Positions 35,936 to 48,414 of a stretch of 64,000 nt of DNA are shown here, piece after piece. A program made the translations under genes and the position numbers. The first letter of the stretch is position 1. Each line of letters starts with the position of its first letter. Under the pieces are notes generated by a model, which had not been told where the DNA came from, searched no databases, and saw nothing but the letters and a program-made list of their open reading frames with translations. The DNA comes from Blastomussa wellsi (lineage: Eukaryota; Cnidaria; Anthozoa; Scleractinia; Plerogyridae): the NCBI GenBank assembly GCA_947652115.1, contig OX393564.1, positions 4,514,354 through 4,578,353 on the forward strand, given 5' to 3'.

Positions 35936-36520
35936 TTCATGTGAAACCAAATTAAATATACTGGTGGTAATTTAACGATGCCGCTTAGCCATTTCCAGTT
36001 GGTTCGCTATTTCGGGCTTTGAAGCTCCTAAAAGCTCGGCTGGATCAAGAAAACAATTTGAGCTCTGGTGAGCTGACACTAGGGTCGATTATGTAACAAC
36101 TTTAGGTCCAATTGAAAGTTTTTTTGCTTCATCGGCGACGGGGCAAGAGGGCTTGAGTAAAGAGACTAAAACTCCTAAACAACGTTAACAAGATTTAAAT
36201 TCATAGCGTAAAGTTGGATAACCAACTTAAAGAAGATTTCGGCACATTCCCGTGTAACCCATATAAGGCAGTGACGCCCCCGCGGGCTCACTCGTCTAGA
36301 AAGAGAAACTTTAATTTCTTCTATTAGTATCGTTGTCATAACAGACAAAACAGGAACTGAAAATGGATAATATGATCTCAATAAAGGAAGCCACTGTTTA
36401 TTCCGAGTCGGATTAACATACCGTACGCGTATTATCTACACCGAACGGACATAAGAAAGCTGTCATTTTGGTATAGTATTGACTTGAGAAACCACGTCAC
36501 AACATTTTCAGTCCGTCCAT

Positions 36521-36888
36521 TAAAGTGCACCTAAGAACAAATTTTTTTTTTCGCTAAAATGCACCTTTGCACCAGTTCGAAACGCATTTCACCTTTCGTT
36601 TCTCCTTTTCATCAAATTCTGGCTATTTATAGCATTTAAAAGTTACGAAAAACTGTTCATCATTCGTTTCACGACCGAGTCAGAAGGGGCAAATCAATTT
36701 GTGACGTCAAATCAAGAATAGACCCACGCCCCTTCTGACTCGGTCGTGGAACAAATGATGAACAGTTTTCCTAATGCAATAAATAGCCAGAATTTGGTGA
36801 AAAGGAGAAACGAAAGGTGAAATGCGTTTCGAACTGGTACAAAGGTGTATTTAGCGAAAAAAAATATTTTGGTGTTAGGTGTACTTTA
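36521..36888. mobile_element. Foldback element, about 150-bp arms
   Basis: TAAAGTGCACCTAAGAACAA at the left is inverted at the right end. CCAGTTCGAAACGCATTTCA and GACCGAGTCAGAAGGGGC are inverted further in. It lies between CE-D and the Ig gene. Confidence 0.85.
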
Positions 36889-36947
36889 AATACGCATATG
36901 ACAAGCATCCCACGTTACGAGAATCAATTTTTAGAGTTTGGTAATAT

Positions 36948-37533
36948 GCTTAGCGTGAAAAGGTAGCCGCCCTGAACTGAACTTAAGTTATGATTACGGA
37001 AGTGCTGACACTGGTCAATTTCCAATCACTAATTTTCTCTTTCGTCGGATAGAGCTCAAGCACGTGATTGTGTGATGAAGCCACGTAACTATTTATACTA
37101 CTGGTAGTAATCATCGGGGACTGAAGAGGAATAATGAATAAGAACAATGGCTATTTTGAAGCTGGGATAACTGAATAATGCCGTATTTGGGTGGGAATAA
37201 TGGTATAACGAAAGATTTCAGTTTAAAATAATCACCAAAATAGCATCTCCCAGTTTACAATACTTTTGATTTAGTGGTTCAGCACTACCACCCTATGTTG
37301 GTTGATGATAAAACGTTCTGGTATCACACAACTGCCTGAAAGTTCTTGATCTGTAAACTGTTCATTGGCATCTTCATGGTTGAAAAGGTTTTTCGAGTCC
37401 GGGTAAATAAATATGCTTAGCGTGGAAAGTTATTCCCCCTGAGCTCTAGTTACGAAAATGCTGACGCTGGTAAATTTCCAATCATTTTCATCTTTTAGTC
37501 GGACACGAGCACGCCACGTAACTATTTATATCA
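36948..37533 (+). repeat. Degenerate direct duplication upstream of the Ig gene
   Basis: The block at about 36948-37105 recurs at about 37411-37531. Shared parts: TGCTTAGCGTG, GGTCAATTTCCAATCA-like and GCCACGTAACTATTTATA. Both copies end in a TATA-like run. Confidence 0.55.
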
Positions 37534-38498
37534 TTATTACACTTTGGGCGTGTCCCAAAACTTCCCAATCAGCGCACTGGTTGACGTTCAGCTGTTAGAG
37601 CATTTAAAAGTGCAATTCGACTTCCACCCTTAGATTCAACGTGGAGTTGGTTCGAGTAGGACCCAATATCAGTTGAGACGTTCTCCTTGACAGAGTTAAT
37701 GGTAATGAATGAATGAATGAATGAACTTCATTTAAGTATCAGAATGTTGAGCTAGATATTAGCTAATGGTTGTTTTAGTGATTTTACTTTGATACAATTT
37801 AACAAAGTTGCATAATTTACATAGTGACCAAAACTGATGTTGAGACAAATAAATGTATGTTTGAAGAAGCGGTATCGTGTGCGAAATAAAGTACAAAGTC
37901 TACCGTTCTTAAAAGCTAGCTGCATTGATTATTTGAATAAAGAATATTAGAGATTGGTTGTTAACTTACCAAATTTTAAATGAGTATTTAAGTAACGATT
38001 GGGACTGTATATAAAATGGCATCAATTATACATCATGTACATTGCGTCTTTTTCAGTTTGCAAACAGGCCCGACCACTCTTATCAGTTTTGTGCAACCAT
38101 TCTGCACTGTCACAGTAAAGGATAACTTATGGTGAATTTTTATTTTTAACTTTACGCAGGCCAAAACACCGAAGTCGGTAATCCTTTTTGTGACAGTTGA
38201 CTTAATAGCGATAATTGAATGAAAGCGTGATTGTGAAAGAGACGAGGCTATGCCCCCGATTTAGCTGGGAATCAGCACTTGTTTCAGCATTCAGGTGAAG
38301 GAAAGTTGTAAGAACACAATTAAAACAGGAAAATATATTAGCTGTTACCGTTAATTGCTTCAGAACTGAGACCACTTTTGACGATTAAGCACTTTCGCTT
38401 TTTGACCTACAAGAATTTACTGACAGAGTTGTTTTCTCTTTTCATAAAAACCTGCCTTGCACGAAGTGGATTGAAGAGCTCAAATTTTGATTATTGTC

Positions 38499-41462
38499 AT
38501 GGCGTCTCCCTCTGGCGTCTTATTAATATTGTTGCTCTTAGGTAAGTTGAAGGCATTTTAAAGTTATACGTGTTTGATTCGCTGGTGTGCGTTCTCAGTT
38601 TAACCCATGAAAATGATCCGATCATTATGAAACCAGCGACATACCACAAGTTCCAGTGAGTTAGGGTTCTAAACTGACTCGAAACTTAATGTCAATATCT
38701 GAACTTTCAGCGGAGAAAGTAAGAGAATTTTGAAAAGCACAAGCCTGAGAAGGCTGTTGTGTCGTGTTTGGTACGTGTGAGATATCGTTCTTTCAAATAA
38801 CAAAGTCAAAAGTCAACTAATATACATCCTTGGAGCATTTAGACTGACGCAAAGCTCGTCTCGGAGGCGTAAAAATCCAATAATTTTAAATTGAAAGTGT
38901 CTCCTCTTAAGCAAACATATTTGTTAACAGTGTAAAACCTATTGTTTTTATTGTGTGAAAATACCATAATGTTAGGTCAGGTCGAGATATTGACATGATT
39001 GACGCTCATTTTCGCTTCGATATGTCATAACGTAACAAAAACAATCCTTAAACTGTTCCTCATTATGAAAGAGTTCATTCAAATATCAAAACCAAAAACG
39101 ATTACTAAACACTGTTGTCGTCATAAATTATTTCTTGTGGCTGAATTCTTGATAGTTACGACTATATATTAACGACTAATTTATGCTATTAATTTAATTT
39201 CTATGTCAATTTCTTGTTCGGTAGGTAAACTGCAGCGTCTCGTCATGGTTGCAGGTAAGTGAATTGATTTGCTTACCGCGCGGTTGATATATAAACAGAC
39301 ACTCAGGAAACTAATGGCTTCCGAGGGAAATTCCCTGTTATTATATAGGATTCTACGACCGGATGTCATGGGATAATTACCGACATCGTTACGCCCTTAT
39401 AAAGACCGAATTAAGAACTATTTGCGGTTTCGAGTAGTGAAAACTTGGCGGAAAACACAACAAACGCATTGTACTTGGAATGTACGCCAGCATCTTCATG
39501 CATAATGTATAGATTGTCATGTGCCGTTTTAAGAAATAAGTACAACAGGGTTACACCATTGCTATTGCTGAGTAAACACTCAAACTCAATATATAAACCC
39601 TAGTAAAGTCGATATTTAACAATTATTCCACGAGCGCGCGTTGGATATGAGATGGTAGATAGCCAACGAGGCGCGTAGCGTCGAGTTGGCTATAACCACC
39701 TCATATCCGACAAGCGCGAGTGGAATAATTGTTTTAATAAAAACGCCCAAAAAATATTGTACAAACATTGCGAAAAAATGCATTCTTTTACGCGTACGCG
39801 TACTGGAACTGTCAATAACAGACGAATCCGAGTATCACAAGTGTGTTCGATTGAGTTCGTTTGGTTTCGAACTTTCTCACACAAATTTTTCGGTTCGATT
39901 GTGTTCGATTATCGAACCAATTGAACTCAATCGTTCGATTAAGTTCGATTGAGTTCGATTACGAAACAGTTCGATTAGTTTTCTTTGGGAACATTGATGT
40001 AATTTATGCGTGACATGCGGACGGATATTTCTTATTGCACCATCATACAAAACACTCTTCACGCAATCTTACTGCCAGTCAGGAAGACTCGAAGGTGTGA
40101 CGAACAATTTCAGAATTAATGGCGTCTATTTTTTCTTTTCTATTTAATATTCAGAAACAGTCCCACAGCGACATTTGTGCCCTGGCGAGAAGATAGCTTT
40201 AAAATGTGACCATGAAATGTTAAGGGACGGCAATAAAATCGACGAAGTAATATGGAAAGTGAATAATTCACGGCAATTTACCAAGATTGCTAGATGCAAC
40301 AAATCTCTTAAATGCGAAGTAACAGAGTCAAACCCAACAGATGAAATCAAAGTTTTAGGGATTTCTGATGGAACCCTTATCATAGAACGTTTATCATGGA
40401 ACGCCAGAATCAGGGAGGTGGAGTTCCTGTGTGTGATAGAGACTCGAGCGAAGCCTCACTACCACCTAGTCAGGATTAACCTTGCAGTGGAATGTAAGTC
40501 AATTTGAGCTGTTTTGGTCACTCAGTGAGAGGAGAAGAGTGGGAAAATTGTAAAATGTTAACACAGTAATTTCAAACTTTTAAATTTAAAGGAGCCTTGT
40601 CACGGATGACCAATCTTGATAAGTTTTGTCTATTAAATTTTTTTCAGGATTGCCAATTATATAAAATGACACAAGGTCACGCACGTGCACTGAATGCAAA
40701 AAAGACCTCGCATTGATGGTTCATGTCGCCAGTGTGAACAAAACAACATCATGACGACATCGTAGGAACATAGTTACCTAAAACTACATAAAAATAACAC
40801 GTCTCCCGTGTAGCTCAGTGTGAACCAGGTGCTAAGCCTGGTTCACACCAGACCTAACACACGACATAAAGAAAAGAACGGCCGTTATCTTTATGTAGCT
40901 TTGTGTCATTATGTTCCTACTATGTCTTTATGTTGTGTTATTCACACTGGTGACATAAAACATAGTTATATAAGTTTAAGGTCTTTTTCGTTTTTGCATT
41001 TGTCGTTGTGTCGTTATGTCGGCCTTATGCGGTCTCCAGTAGTGTGAACCAGGCCTTCCACTCCTTTCAATCTCAAAACCATCCTTTTTCATCAAAGTTT
41101 AATCTCACCTCTTTGGTGTTTTTGTACCTAATGGATAACTATTCAGTGTTCAAGGCTCCCTTTCGTTTGGACGCAATTTTACACTAAACTAGCCGCTTCA
41201 GCCATCATTCACTCACTTGTATTTGATTTCAGGCGCAGATAATCGACCATTGAAACATTCAAAAACTGAACCGGTGAGTTTCCAGCTTGCTTAGCAAACT
41301 GAGTTCAGGGAGAAACATTTAAGATTCTCAGATCTATTTTCTTCAGCTTTTACTTTTGAAATCAAAACAAGTACCAAGTGCTATAGTGTACCTTTATTTC
41401 AGATAGTCACGTGGGCGTGGGTGACTTACACCTTGCGCTTTGCGTTCGCACGACTTATATGA
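38499..41462 (+). CDS. Small secreted single-Ig-domain protein (gene model tentative at 3' end)
   Basis: Proposed exons: 38499-38541, a 30-nt microexon 39225-39254, 40155-40493, 41233-41273 and possibly 41403-41462. Exon 1 (MASPSGVLLILLLL) is a signal peptide ending in phase 1. The microexon is phase 1-1, so it can be included or skipped without a frameshift. The main exon encodes one Ig-like fold: first Cys in ALKC, Trp in EVIWK, then GTLIIERLSW and the second Cys in EFLCVIE. Two extra Cys (ARCNKSLKC) sit between them. Exon 4 ends in phase 0. The last exon reads 19 residues to a TGA, but its sequence also resembles the CE-D upstream region, so it may be promoter DNA of CE-E instead. No transmembrane segment is visible. 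The ligand and role are unknown. Confidence 0.5.
39618..39733. mobile_element. Foldback MITE (AACAATTATTCC ends)
   Basis: AACAATTATTCCACGAGCGC is inverted at the right end. The central blocks GGATATGAGATGG and AGCCAAC are also inverted. In the Ig-gene intron before the main exon. Related to 9576-9697 and, by its ends, to 53994-54066. Confidence 0.85.
40834..41057. mobile_element. MITE (AAGCCTGGTTCACAC ends)
   Basis: The ends AAGCCTGGTTCACAC and GTGTGAACCAGGCCTT are inverted. The interior is rich in ACATAAAG/CTTTATGT-type blocks. A related element is at 42699-42891. Confidence 0.8.
41407..41424 (+). promoter_or_regulatory. CACGTGGGCGTGGG element upstream of CE-E
   Basis: The block contains an E-box (CACGTG) followed by GCGTGGG. 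It matches ACGTGGACGTGGG upstream of CE-D (about 29475). It lies about 200 bp before the CE-E start. In the Ig-gene model it would be coding, so the two readings compete. Confidence 0.35.
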
Positions 41463-41532
41463 CATACTGTAAAAGAGGTCACGTGCACAGGGTGCATGAA
41501 GTACTGTATTTTTCCAGCCTGTCTAATCCCTG

Positions 41533-41615
41533 TAGCCTGTTCCAGGCTCTCAGATAGTGGGACACGCGTATCTTTTCTTCGCGTGCCCCACTATCTAAGA
41601 ACCTGGAACAGGCTA
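41533..41615. mobile_element. Hairpin, TAGCCTG-ended family, just upstream of CE-E
   Basis: TAGCCTGTTCCAGGCTCTCA at the left end is inverted at the right, with GATAGTGGGACACGCG inverted inside. It ends 9 bp before the CE-E start codon, so it would lie in the 5' UTR. Relatives at 50363-50529 and 56914-56993. Confidence 0.85.
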
Positions 41616-41624
41616 GTCTCCCTA

Positions 41625-44600
41625 ATGGCATGGCACAAGTTTTATTTGGTTCCTTTGACGGTCTTCCTTTATTTAACAAAAACCTTTCAGCTGCAAGCCT
41701 ATCATAGTGCCCCGACGGTGCAGACACAATCAGGAAAACTTGTTGGCAAGATCGAGACTCTTGCACTGGGCAAATCAGTGTTTACATACCTTGGTATCCG
41801 ATACGCTGAGCCTCCGGTGGGAGAATTGAGGTTTGCTGCTCCAGAAGCTGTAAAACCTTGGGCTGGAATCAGAAATGCGACAGAATATGGAGCCGCTTGT
41901 CCGCAACCAGATTATCCACTCCCTAATGTGAAGAGTCCTGGGGAAGGTAAGTTGGAAGATGAACATTTTAATGTGTTTGGAGAACGAAGCAGAGAAATGA
42001 GGAAAGAAATAGAATCGACTGTGTAAGTCGTGTAAAGCATATGGGATCAGTTTGCTGCTTTGAGGTTTACAAGCCTATGTAGAGCTTTTGAGTCGCTTTT
42101 CACACCCAGTATTTGTGTCGTCACGCAAAAACGGGAAGCGTTGTTTGACGACTCATAGTTAAGCGGGTGTGGATATTTTCGGGGCGGAGGGGAGGAGGGG
42201 GGGAGGTTGGGGCATGGGGGTGCCAAATTACGAAAAACAATTCTTGCGCAAGAAAGGAAGAGAAAGAAATCATGCACAACAAGTCCAGTGAGTAATAAAT
42301 AACATTTGTTTTACAGAAAACGAAGATTGCCTTTTCCTCAATGTGTTTGTCCCAACAACTATCGAAGCCGGTGACAAGATGGCGGTGATGGTGTGGATTC
42401 ATGGTGGCGGGTTCACAATGGGTTCTTCAAATGAGTATCCAGGCCATGTTTTGGCCTCCTTCAATGACGTCATTGTGGTGACAATCAACTATAGGCTTGG
42501 CATTCTGGGATTTTTCAACGATCCCAGCACTGGCTTAAAAGGAAATTATGGGATGTATGATCAGGTAAGTAGCTGCCGTGATAGATCCTCATTGGCTGTA
42601 TCTGAATACACTCCAGAATATACTGTAATTAATACCCCTCTCAAGAAAAAAATTGAAAAGAACAACCTTGTTCTGCGCGACGACTAGCATGGCTAGTTAA
42701 GGCTGGTTTTCACTAGCGCAAAGGCATAGGAATAACGACATAGGCAAGAGCATAAGAAGAACAAACACACTTGTTTTTCTTATGTTGTCCTCACTAGGAA
42801 TCACCGCGACATTAGGCGACATAAGCATAAGCATAAGAAGAACAGACAGTGTCCGTTTGTGTTATTGAAAACGCTATTGAAAACCAGCCTTTATGGATAC
42901 TTGATCTTACAATAAACAATGACTTTACTTTATTTTAATGTACAGATTCTGGCATTAAAGTGGGTTCAAGCTAACATTGCAAGTTTTGGCGGCGATCCCA
43001 ACAGAGTGACGTTATTTGGCGAGAGCGCTGGAGCATTCAGTGCCTCCCTTCATTTAGTTTCACCATTGTCCAAAGGTTTGTTCAACAGAGCTATCTTACA
43101 AAGCGGTACTGCCTCTTCACCATTGTTATCAGGGAGAGTCGCTAGTTCTAACACGCTGAAGGAGTTAAAAAAGATTGCCATCTGCGAGTCGGGAGCAGAA
43201 CTTATTGCCTGTTTGCGCAGCAAAAGCGCCGAGGAAGTTATTTCATTTCAAGAACAATTGAGGTCGACTTCTCCCATAGGTGCTACCGCAATCACCATTC
43301 CTGTGATTGATGGCAAATTCCTCCTTGGCCATCCCCATAACCTCTACAAAGATACAAAATTTGCTGACCAAAATATTCAGGTAATCATTGGATTTACCTC
43401 ACACGAAGAAGCGCTAAGGGTCGCCTTAACGCCAGGAAATCAGGGCCAAGATGGAATTAACAGGGAAGACTTTGATTCTGCGGTCAAAACTACGCTTAAA
43501 CGAGGGCTGAACAAAGACAGCAAATTCAGGATTGTGGAGGAGCTGGTTAAGTATCAGTACACAGATCATAATGAACCAAACAACATGACCACGATCAGGA
43601 AAAGGACGATTGATTTTCAAAGCGATTTTTTATTCGTTGCGCCAGCAATTTTTGACGCAAGTGCTTTAGCAAAGGTAAGATCAACAGGAGTATCATAGGA
43701 GGTGCAAACTTGACATGTTTTGCCATAAGTTATATTGGCCTGCATTTATGGCGGTTTTGCTTGACAAATCATTCTCGTCCGCAGAGGCGCCACTTGTCAC
43801 TCTCAGCCGGCTGGGCCTGTGCGCGAGGAACAAGTGGCTCTGGGGACACATGATATGATTGGCTAGAATCTAACAAGGGGAGTCCAATCATATCAACGCT
43901 TTTGAGCCACCTGACAACAAAGGAATTTCAAACAGTAAATTTGATTGGACTCCCTTTGTTCGGTTCTAGCCAATAAAATTGTGTCCCCAGAGCCACTTGT
44001 TTCTTTTGCACAGGCTAAGAGACACAAGCCGCTCTGGGGACGATAATTTTGCTGGTTTCATAGACGCCATCTTGGATTCCAGAAGGAAGGCAGAGGTCGG
44101 AAATAGGGGGTGGAGGGGATTTTTTTTTTGAGGGCGCGGTTGAAGAGGGGAAGGGCAGGAGAGCGAGAATACCCGTGGGAATACCCATTTTGTATTAGAA
44201 AATTTTTAGCTTCTAAAAAGTTTCATTCAATTATAAGCTCCTCGTTATTCACAATTTTATAAAAAAAATAGCTTATTGGGGAGGGGGAGCGGTGGGGAAG
44301 ACCCCGGATGCAGTCTCATCCTTAAGTGAGTAATTAGAATGCTTTCCGATAATATAGCATAATAAGACTTAATATAAAGTTGTCTTTTGTCTGAATCTTT
44401 TATTTTATTCTTTTCTTGCATGATTTGCAGGCTGGCAAACGTTCATATTTGTACGTCTTTGAGCACGTTCCTGATTTCTCACCATTACCATCATGCGCTG
44501 GCGCTGTCCATGGAGTAGGTGTTACTTTTGTATTAGGGGCGCCGTTCAAGCACATGTGTTCCCTGGCCGACTTTTGCATTCCAAGATTTTCCGAAGTTGA

Positions 44601-45269
44601 GAAGGGATTCAGCATGTATGTCATGAAGCTGTGGACAGACTTTGCCAAATTTGGGTAAGGGAGCCTCCCATCTTCCATTGCTTCCAGCTACTATGATTCT
44701 AGATAATTGCAGGTTCGTCTCCTTCAGCATTTTGTCAATGTTAACGCTGCTAACTCACCTTTACTTATTTATAACCCTGGTTATCATTGTGGTAGGAAGG
44801 TTACCTCACTCAGGTGGCCTGGAAGGAACACGCGAGAATGCAAGAAAATTAGTATCTAGGGCAGTCCTCGCCTCACACATTAAATAACATAATAATAGTG
44901 AAAATCGGTCATTTATACGATGCATAAAGAAAATCCGCACTCAAGAAAATGTGGTTCTCATCACGGTAGCAGACACGACAAAATGATCGTGGTCAGCGAA
45001 CCCAGAGTACTTGATCCGAACTACAACGTACTACAATATTAAAAATATTTGATTGTGTTTTTTATGTTACCAGCTTTCCAACTCCCGGCTCCAACTCATC
45101 GCCGATCACGTGGCTTCCTTTCACTGAAGAGAAGCAGTTCTACTTGGCCCTCGACGTGAAACCGATGTTGAAGCAGCGTTACAGAACAAAAGAAGTTACG
45201 TTTTGGAATGATCTCATCCCAAAGATCACCAGAAAATGGAGAAAAGGGAAGATAACAAAGAAACCTTAG
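41625..45269 (+). CDS. Carboxylesterase type B without KDEL, probably secreted (CE-E)
   Basis: Five exons: 41625-41946, 42317-42564, 42946-43674, 44431-44654 and 45074-45269. Intron phases are 1-0-0-2, for 572 residues. The start is at MAWHKF, which gives a signal peptide. An in-frame upstream ATG at 41496 reads through a palindromic repeat and is unlikely. The triad is intact: HGGGF loop, GESAG (Ser about 217), Glu in TSHEEALR and His in [10 protein letters not shown]. Around the acid, the usual NEG is HEE. The His loop carries VGVTFVLG, where the paralogues have FVFG or YLFG. The protein ends ...KGKITKKP with no KDEL, so it should escape ER retrieval and be secreted. It is the most divergent member. 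Intron 2 and intron 3 each carry a foldback MITE. Confidence 0.85.
42699..42891. mobile_element. MITE (AAGGCTGGTTTTCACT ends)
   Basis: Inverted ends AAGGCTGGTTTTCA and TGAAAACCAGCCTT; the interior has repeated GCATAAGAAGAACA. CE-E intron 2. Confidence 0.75.
43815..44016. mobile_element. Foldback element in CE-E intron 3
   Basis: GCCTGTGC is inverted as GCACAGGC. ACAAGTGGCTCTGGGGACAC is inverted near 43983, and GGGAGTCCAATCA is inverted around the centre. Confidence 0.8.
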
Positions 45270-45855
45270 AAGAGGTACCACAAAACAATCAAGATAGAAC
45301 TGTGTCTGAAGCAAGAGGAACATTTTAAAATACATAGCCATAAATGCAGACGAGGTTCTTCTTGATATTACGGCGGCTTCCGCAAAACGGCCAGTTCTAG
45401 TTGTGTATAGCGATGTTTCTCGTGGCATCACCCATTGTTATTAATATGCCAACCAGAACCTAATTGGCTGTTGAAGCAATGAATTCTTTTGTTCCGTGGT
45501 TGGCAATTTGAATATCAAAAGAAATGTGACGTCACTGTTTCTATTATTGTTATTTACAGCGGGTGATCGCTCACTAGAGTCCATTCTGGTAAACTACCAC
45601 TTTTCTGGTAATTCTACCACTTTTTCGAATGCCGGAGGTGCTCGTTTACATGTCTACTGCAAATCCCAACGACAGTTTCCAAAATATTATACCATGGCAT
45701 ATTTTACTCGTTTCTGAATAATTATTCATAAAGTTAAGTTTTATATCACTCAAGTTAGTTACAAGGACACAATTAGTAATTGTTTCAAAAAGGAAGTAAG
45801 TCGAGAAACCTTCCTCAGATAAGGTTCCGGCTACAAGATATACCGTAATTCATTC

Positions 45856-45861
45856 AATAAA
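45856..45861 (+). terminator. Candidate poly(A) signal of CE-E
   Basis: AATAAA nearly 600 bp past the stop codon. It is the first canonical signal seen downstream. Confidence 0.35.
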
Positions 45862-48100
45862 AAGCCTAAATGGGTGTTTCCTTCGTTTTGTTGTAGTTTA
45901 TTTTTTCTTAACCTATAGAGAATGGTGGGAATTATGACGCTCCGTTATCCCCTTGCAGGTGACACACTTGAATTTCACCGTGTAAACATCAATTAAAACT
46001 CTCGCAAAGTGAGCGCGAAGCGCGTTTTTGTTGTTTTCTTTCGTTGCTGTTGCTGTTTTTACGAAATTTAGTGGAACGCCATATCTTGCGTTGTTAAGAG
46101 GACTTACGATGCCTTTTAAAAGAAAAAACCGTTCAATTTTCGAGAAAGTCGAAATTGTTCTGTTTAAAGGATTGAGCCGATGCGCTCTTCAGAATGGCAA
46201 GATCAGAAAAAAAATGCTTCCAAGTTATTGAACTTATATAACGCATACATACGCATAAATACGGTTCATTTGGGACCAGCAACCAACTGTACTGTTCCAT
46301 AGGAACTCTGTTGTTAAAGTTTAACTGTGTGAGCCGATAAACGCGAACGTAAGTACTTTCACAAGTCTTGCATATTTATCTGACCGGAACAGTACCTTGA
46401 ATTAGGTTTTCCCTGGCTAGCGTGCAGATGGGCGCACAAAGATAAGGCGCAAAGAACGTATTGCGATGTTAACCCGATGTTAATCTAAATTGATTGCTAC
46501 ATCCTTAATCGTTTTGTTTTTTATTAAATTCTCTGATTCTTCTTTGTATTTTCATATTTTGTTTTTAATTTGTGTTTTGTTAAAGAAGTGATGGCAAAAC
46601 TGTGGATATACTTATATCCCTTCCGTACCATTTATTTGACTGAAGTTGTAAAGTGTAATTTTTCCACCTGCTTGTAGTAGCGGTAGTCTCATGTTGTTTC
46701 GAATTTCACACAAACGTTTACTGAAAAAGATTTACATTATCAACTCTGTATGTCAAAAAAACGTTTTAATCGTATTCCTCAGAAATAATTAATCTGTCTT
46801 GTCTGGTCGTATATCACGCGCAGCATTGACCATTCCGTTAAAAAACGCAATGCGACCGAAAACACTTAGCGTTTACATCCAAAAGGCATACAATAGACCA
46901 CGTCCGAGTTCTCTCTTTTGCGTGTGTTTCAAAACGAGTCTAAGTGCGAAACAGATAACCAACAGACGTAAAAGAGAATTCGGAAATAGCCTATTACACG
47001 CATGCGGTGAGCCACACATGCACGTTCGTGCGCATTCATTAACTAAAGTCCGGGCCACAGGAAGATGAGAGCTGATGAGAGTTCAAACTCTCCCTTGACC
47101 AGAAATTCTCATGCGCTCTCATCGACTCTGAACGTGCTCGGATTTTCCACGAGAGTCGATGAGACTTTTCTCTCGTTTGGCCCGAGTTGATGATAGTCGG
47201 TGAGAGTTGACGAAAACCCTCATGAGAGTCAACTCTGATCAACTCTTGTCCTCGTTTGGCGCGAGCTTAAGAGTGAAACAGTCAACAAACAAGTTTGAGA
47301 GAGTTCGTGAAAATGCTTTAATGTGTAATTTTAAGTTGGATTCTTGGTAAGAAACTACAAAAGAACATGGCAAATTATTTTACATGTTTTCAAAGGAGGT
47401 TATATCACAAAAGTACAATTGACAGAACAGCGAAAAAGACATTCCAAGCGTTGGCAGCTTTGATTGTTGGTGAATAATTAATATTCGCTGGAAGAGAAAG
47501 AAAATACGAATTAATGTATTATAAGCGTCAGTCGTTCGCGAGTCAAAATATTTCGCCATAACAGCTGTTTCCAGGAAAGTTCTCCAAATGGGCCTTTTTC
47601 GCTTGGGCGGTTTGTTCTCCCATTACAGACCATGTGATGATACTAGCGAGAATTCTTTCTTTCTGTCGGAAACTGTACAAAACATTAGTTGTATATGAAT
47701 GAATAATTTTTGGATGGATAAAACAACAATTCTCTAAAGAATGTCACACGGTATGAAATGGGGCAACAAACACGCCCAAGCAGAAAAGGTCTTCCAAATT
47801 ACACGTAACAGCTCACACGACGATACCGAAAGGTAAACTGGGTAAAAGTAGAAAGCGTGGGCAGCACGTTTTCAATTCTTATAAAAAAAAATAATATGAA
47901 CATGACAATTATTTTCTACGTTCCCTTTTTATTTCAAATGAAGAAAGCTATTGTTCGCCAAATACTTGTTAAAAGAATGCAACGCGTGTAAATGCAGATT
48001 TCGTTTCCCACTTATCTGCAAAACTCAAATAAACACCTACACTACCATTTGGTCCAATTACCCAGAAAATCTGGGCTCGTAGTCCAACTACTGAACAAAC
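45862..48100. other. No gene recognised
   Basis: Non-coding DNA. Weak repeats near 47060-47270 (GAGAGTCGATGAGA-type blocks in both directions). The missing last exon(s) of the discoidin/EGF gene could be here, but none was recognised. Confidence 0.4.
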
Positions 48101-48278
48101 AGATTCCATGTTGCCATGCGTCTGTTCAGTAATAGATCACTGATGACGTCAAAATGTTGTAAGAACAAAAAAGTGGCACATGGAGCGATAGCCGATTGTG
48201 TCACTTATGTATTTTCTTACCACATTTTGACGTCATCAGTGATCTATTCCTGAGTAGACGCACGGCAAAATGGAATCT
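48101..48278. mobile_element. Foldback element 3' of the discoidin/EGF gene exons
   Basis: AGATTCCATGTTGCCATGCG is inverted at the right end. AATAGATCACTGATGACGTC is inverted further in, with arms of about 75 bp. Confidence 0.8.
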
Positions 48279-48414
48279 ATTTGTATTATATAATAACGAA
48301 ACGTCATCAGTACGCGTGTCCTTTAATAGATCATAGGTAGGAACCAATCAAAATGCGTCCATAAGAGGTAATAGGGCTTATTATAAATAATAATTGTTCA
48401 ATTGAATCCCTTAC

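Noticed and set aside
46799..47068. ORFs in 46.8-47.3 kb
   Set aside because: No domain, no splice context and no Cys pattern of an EGF exon. They overlap weak repeats.
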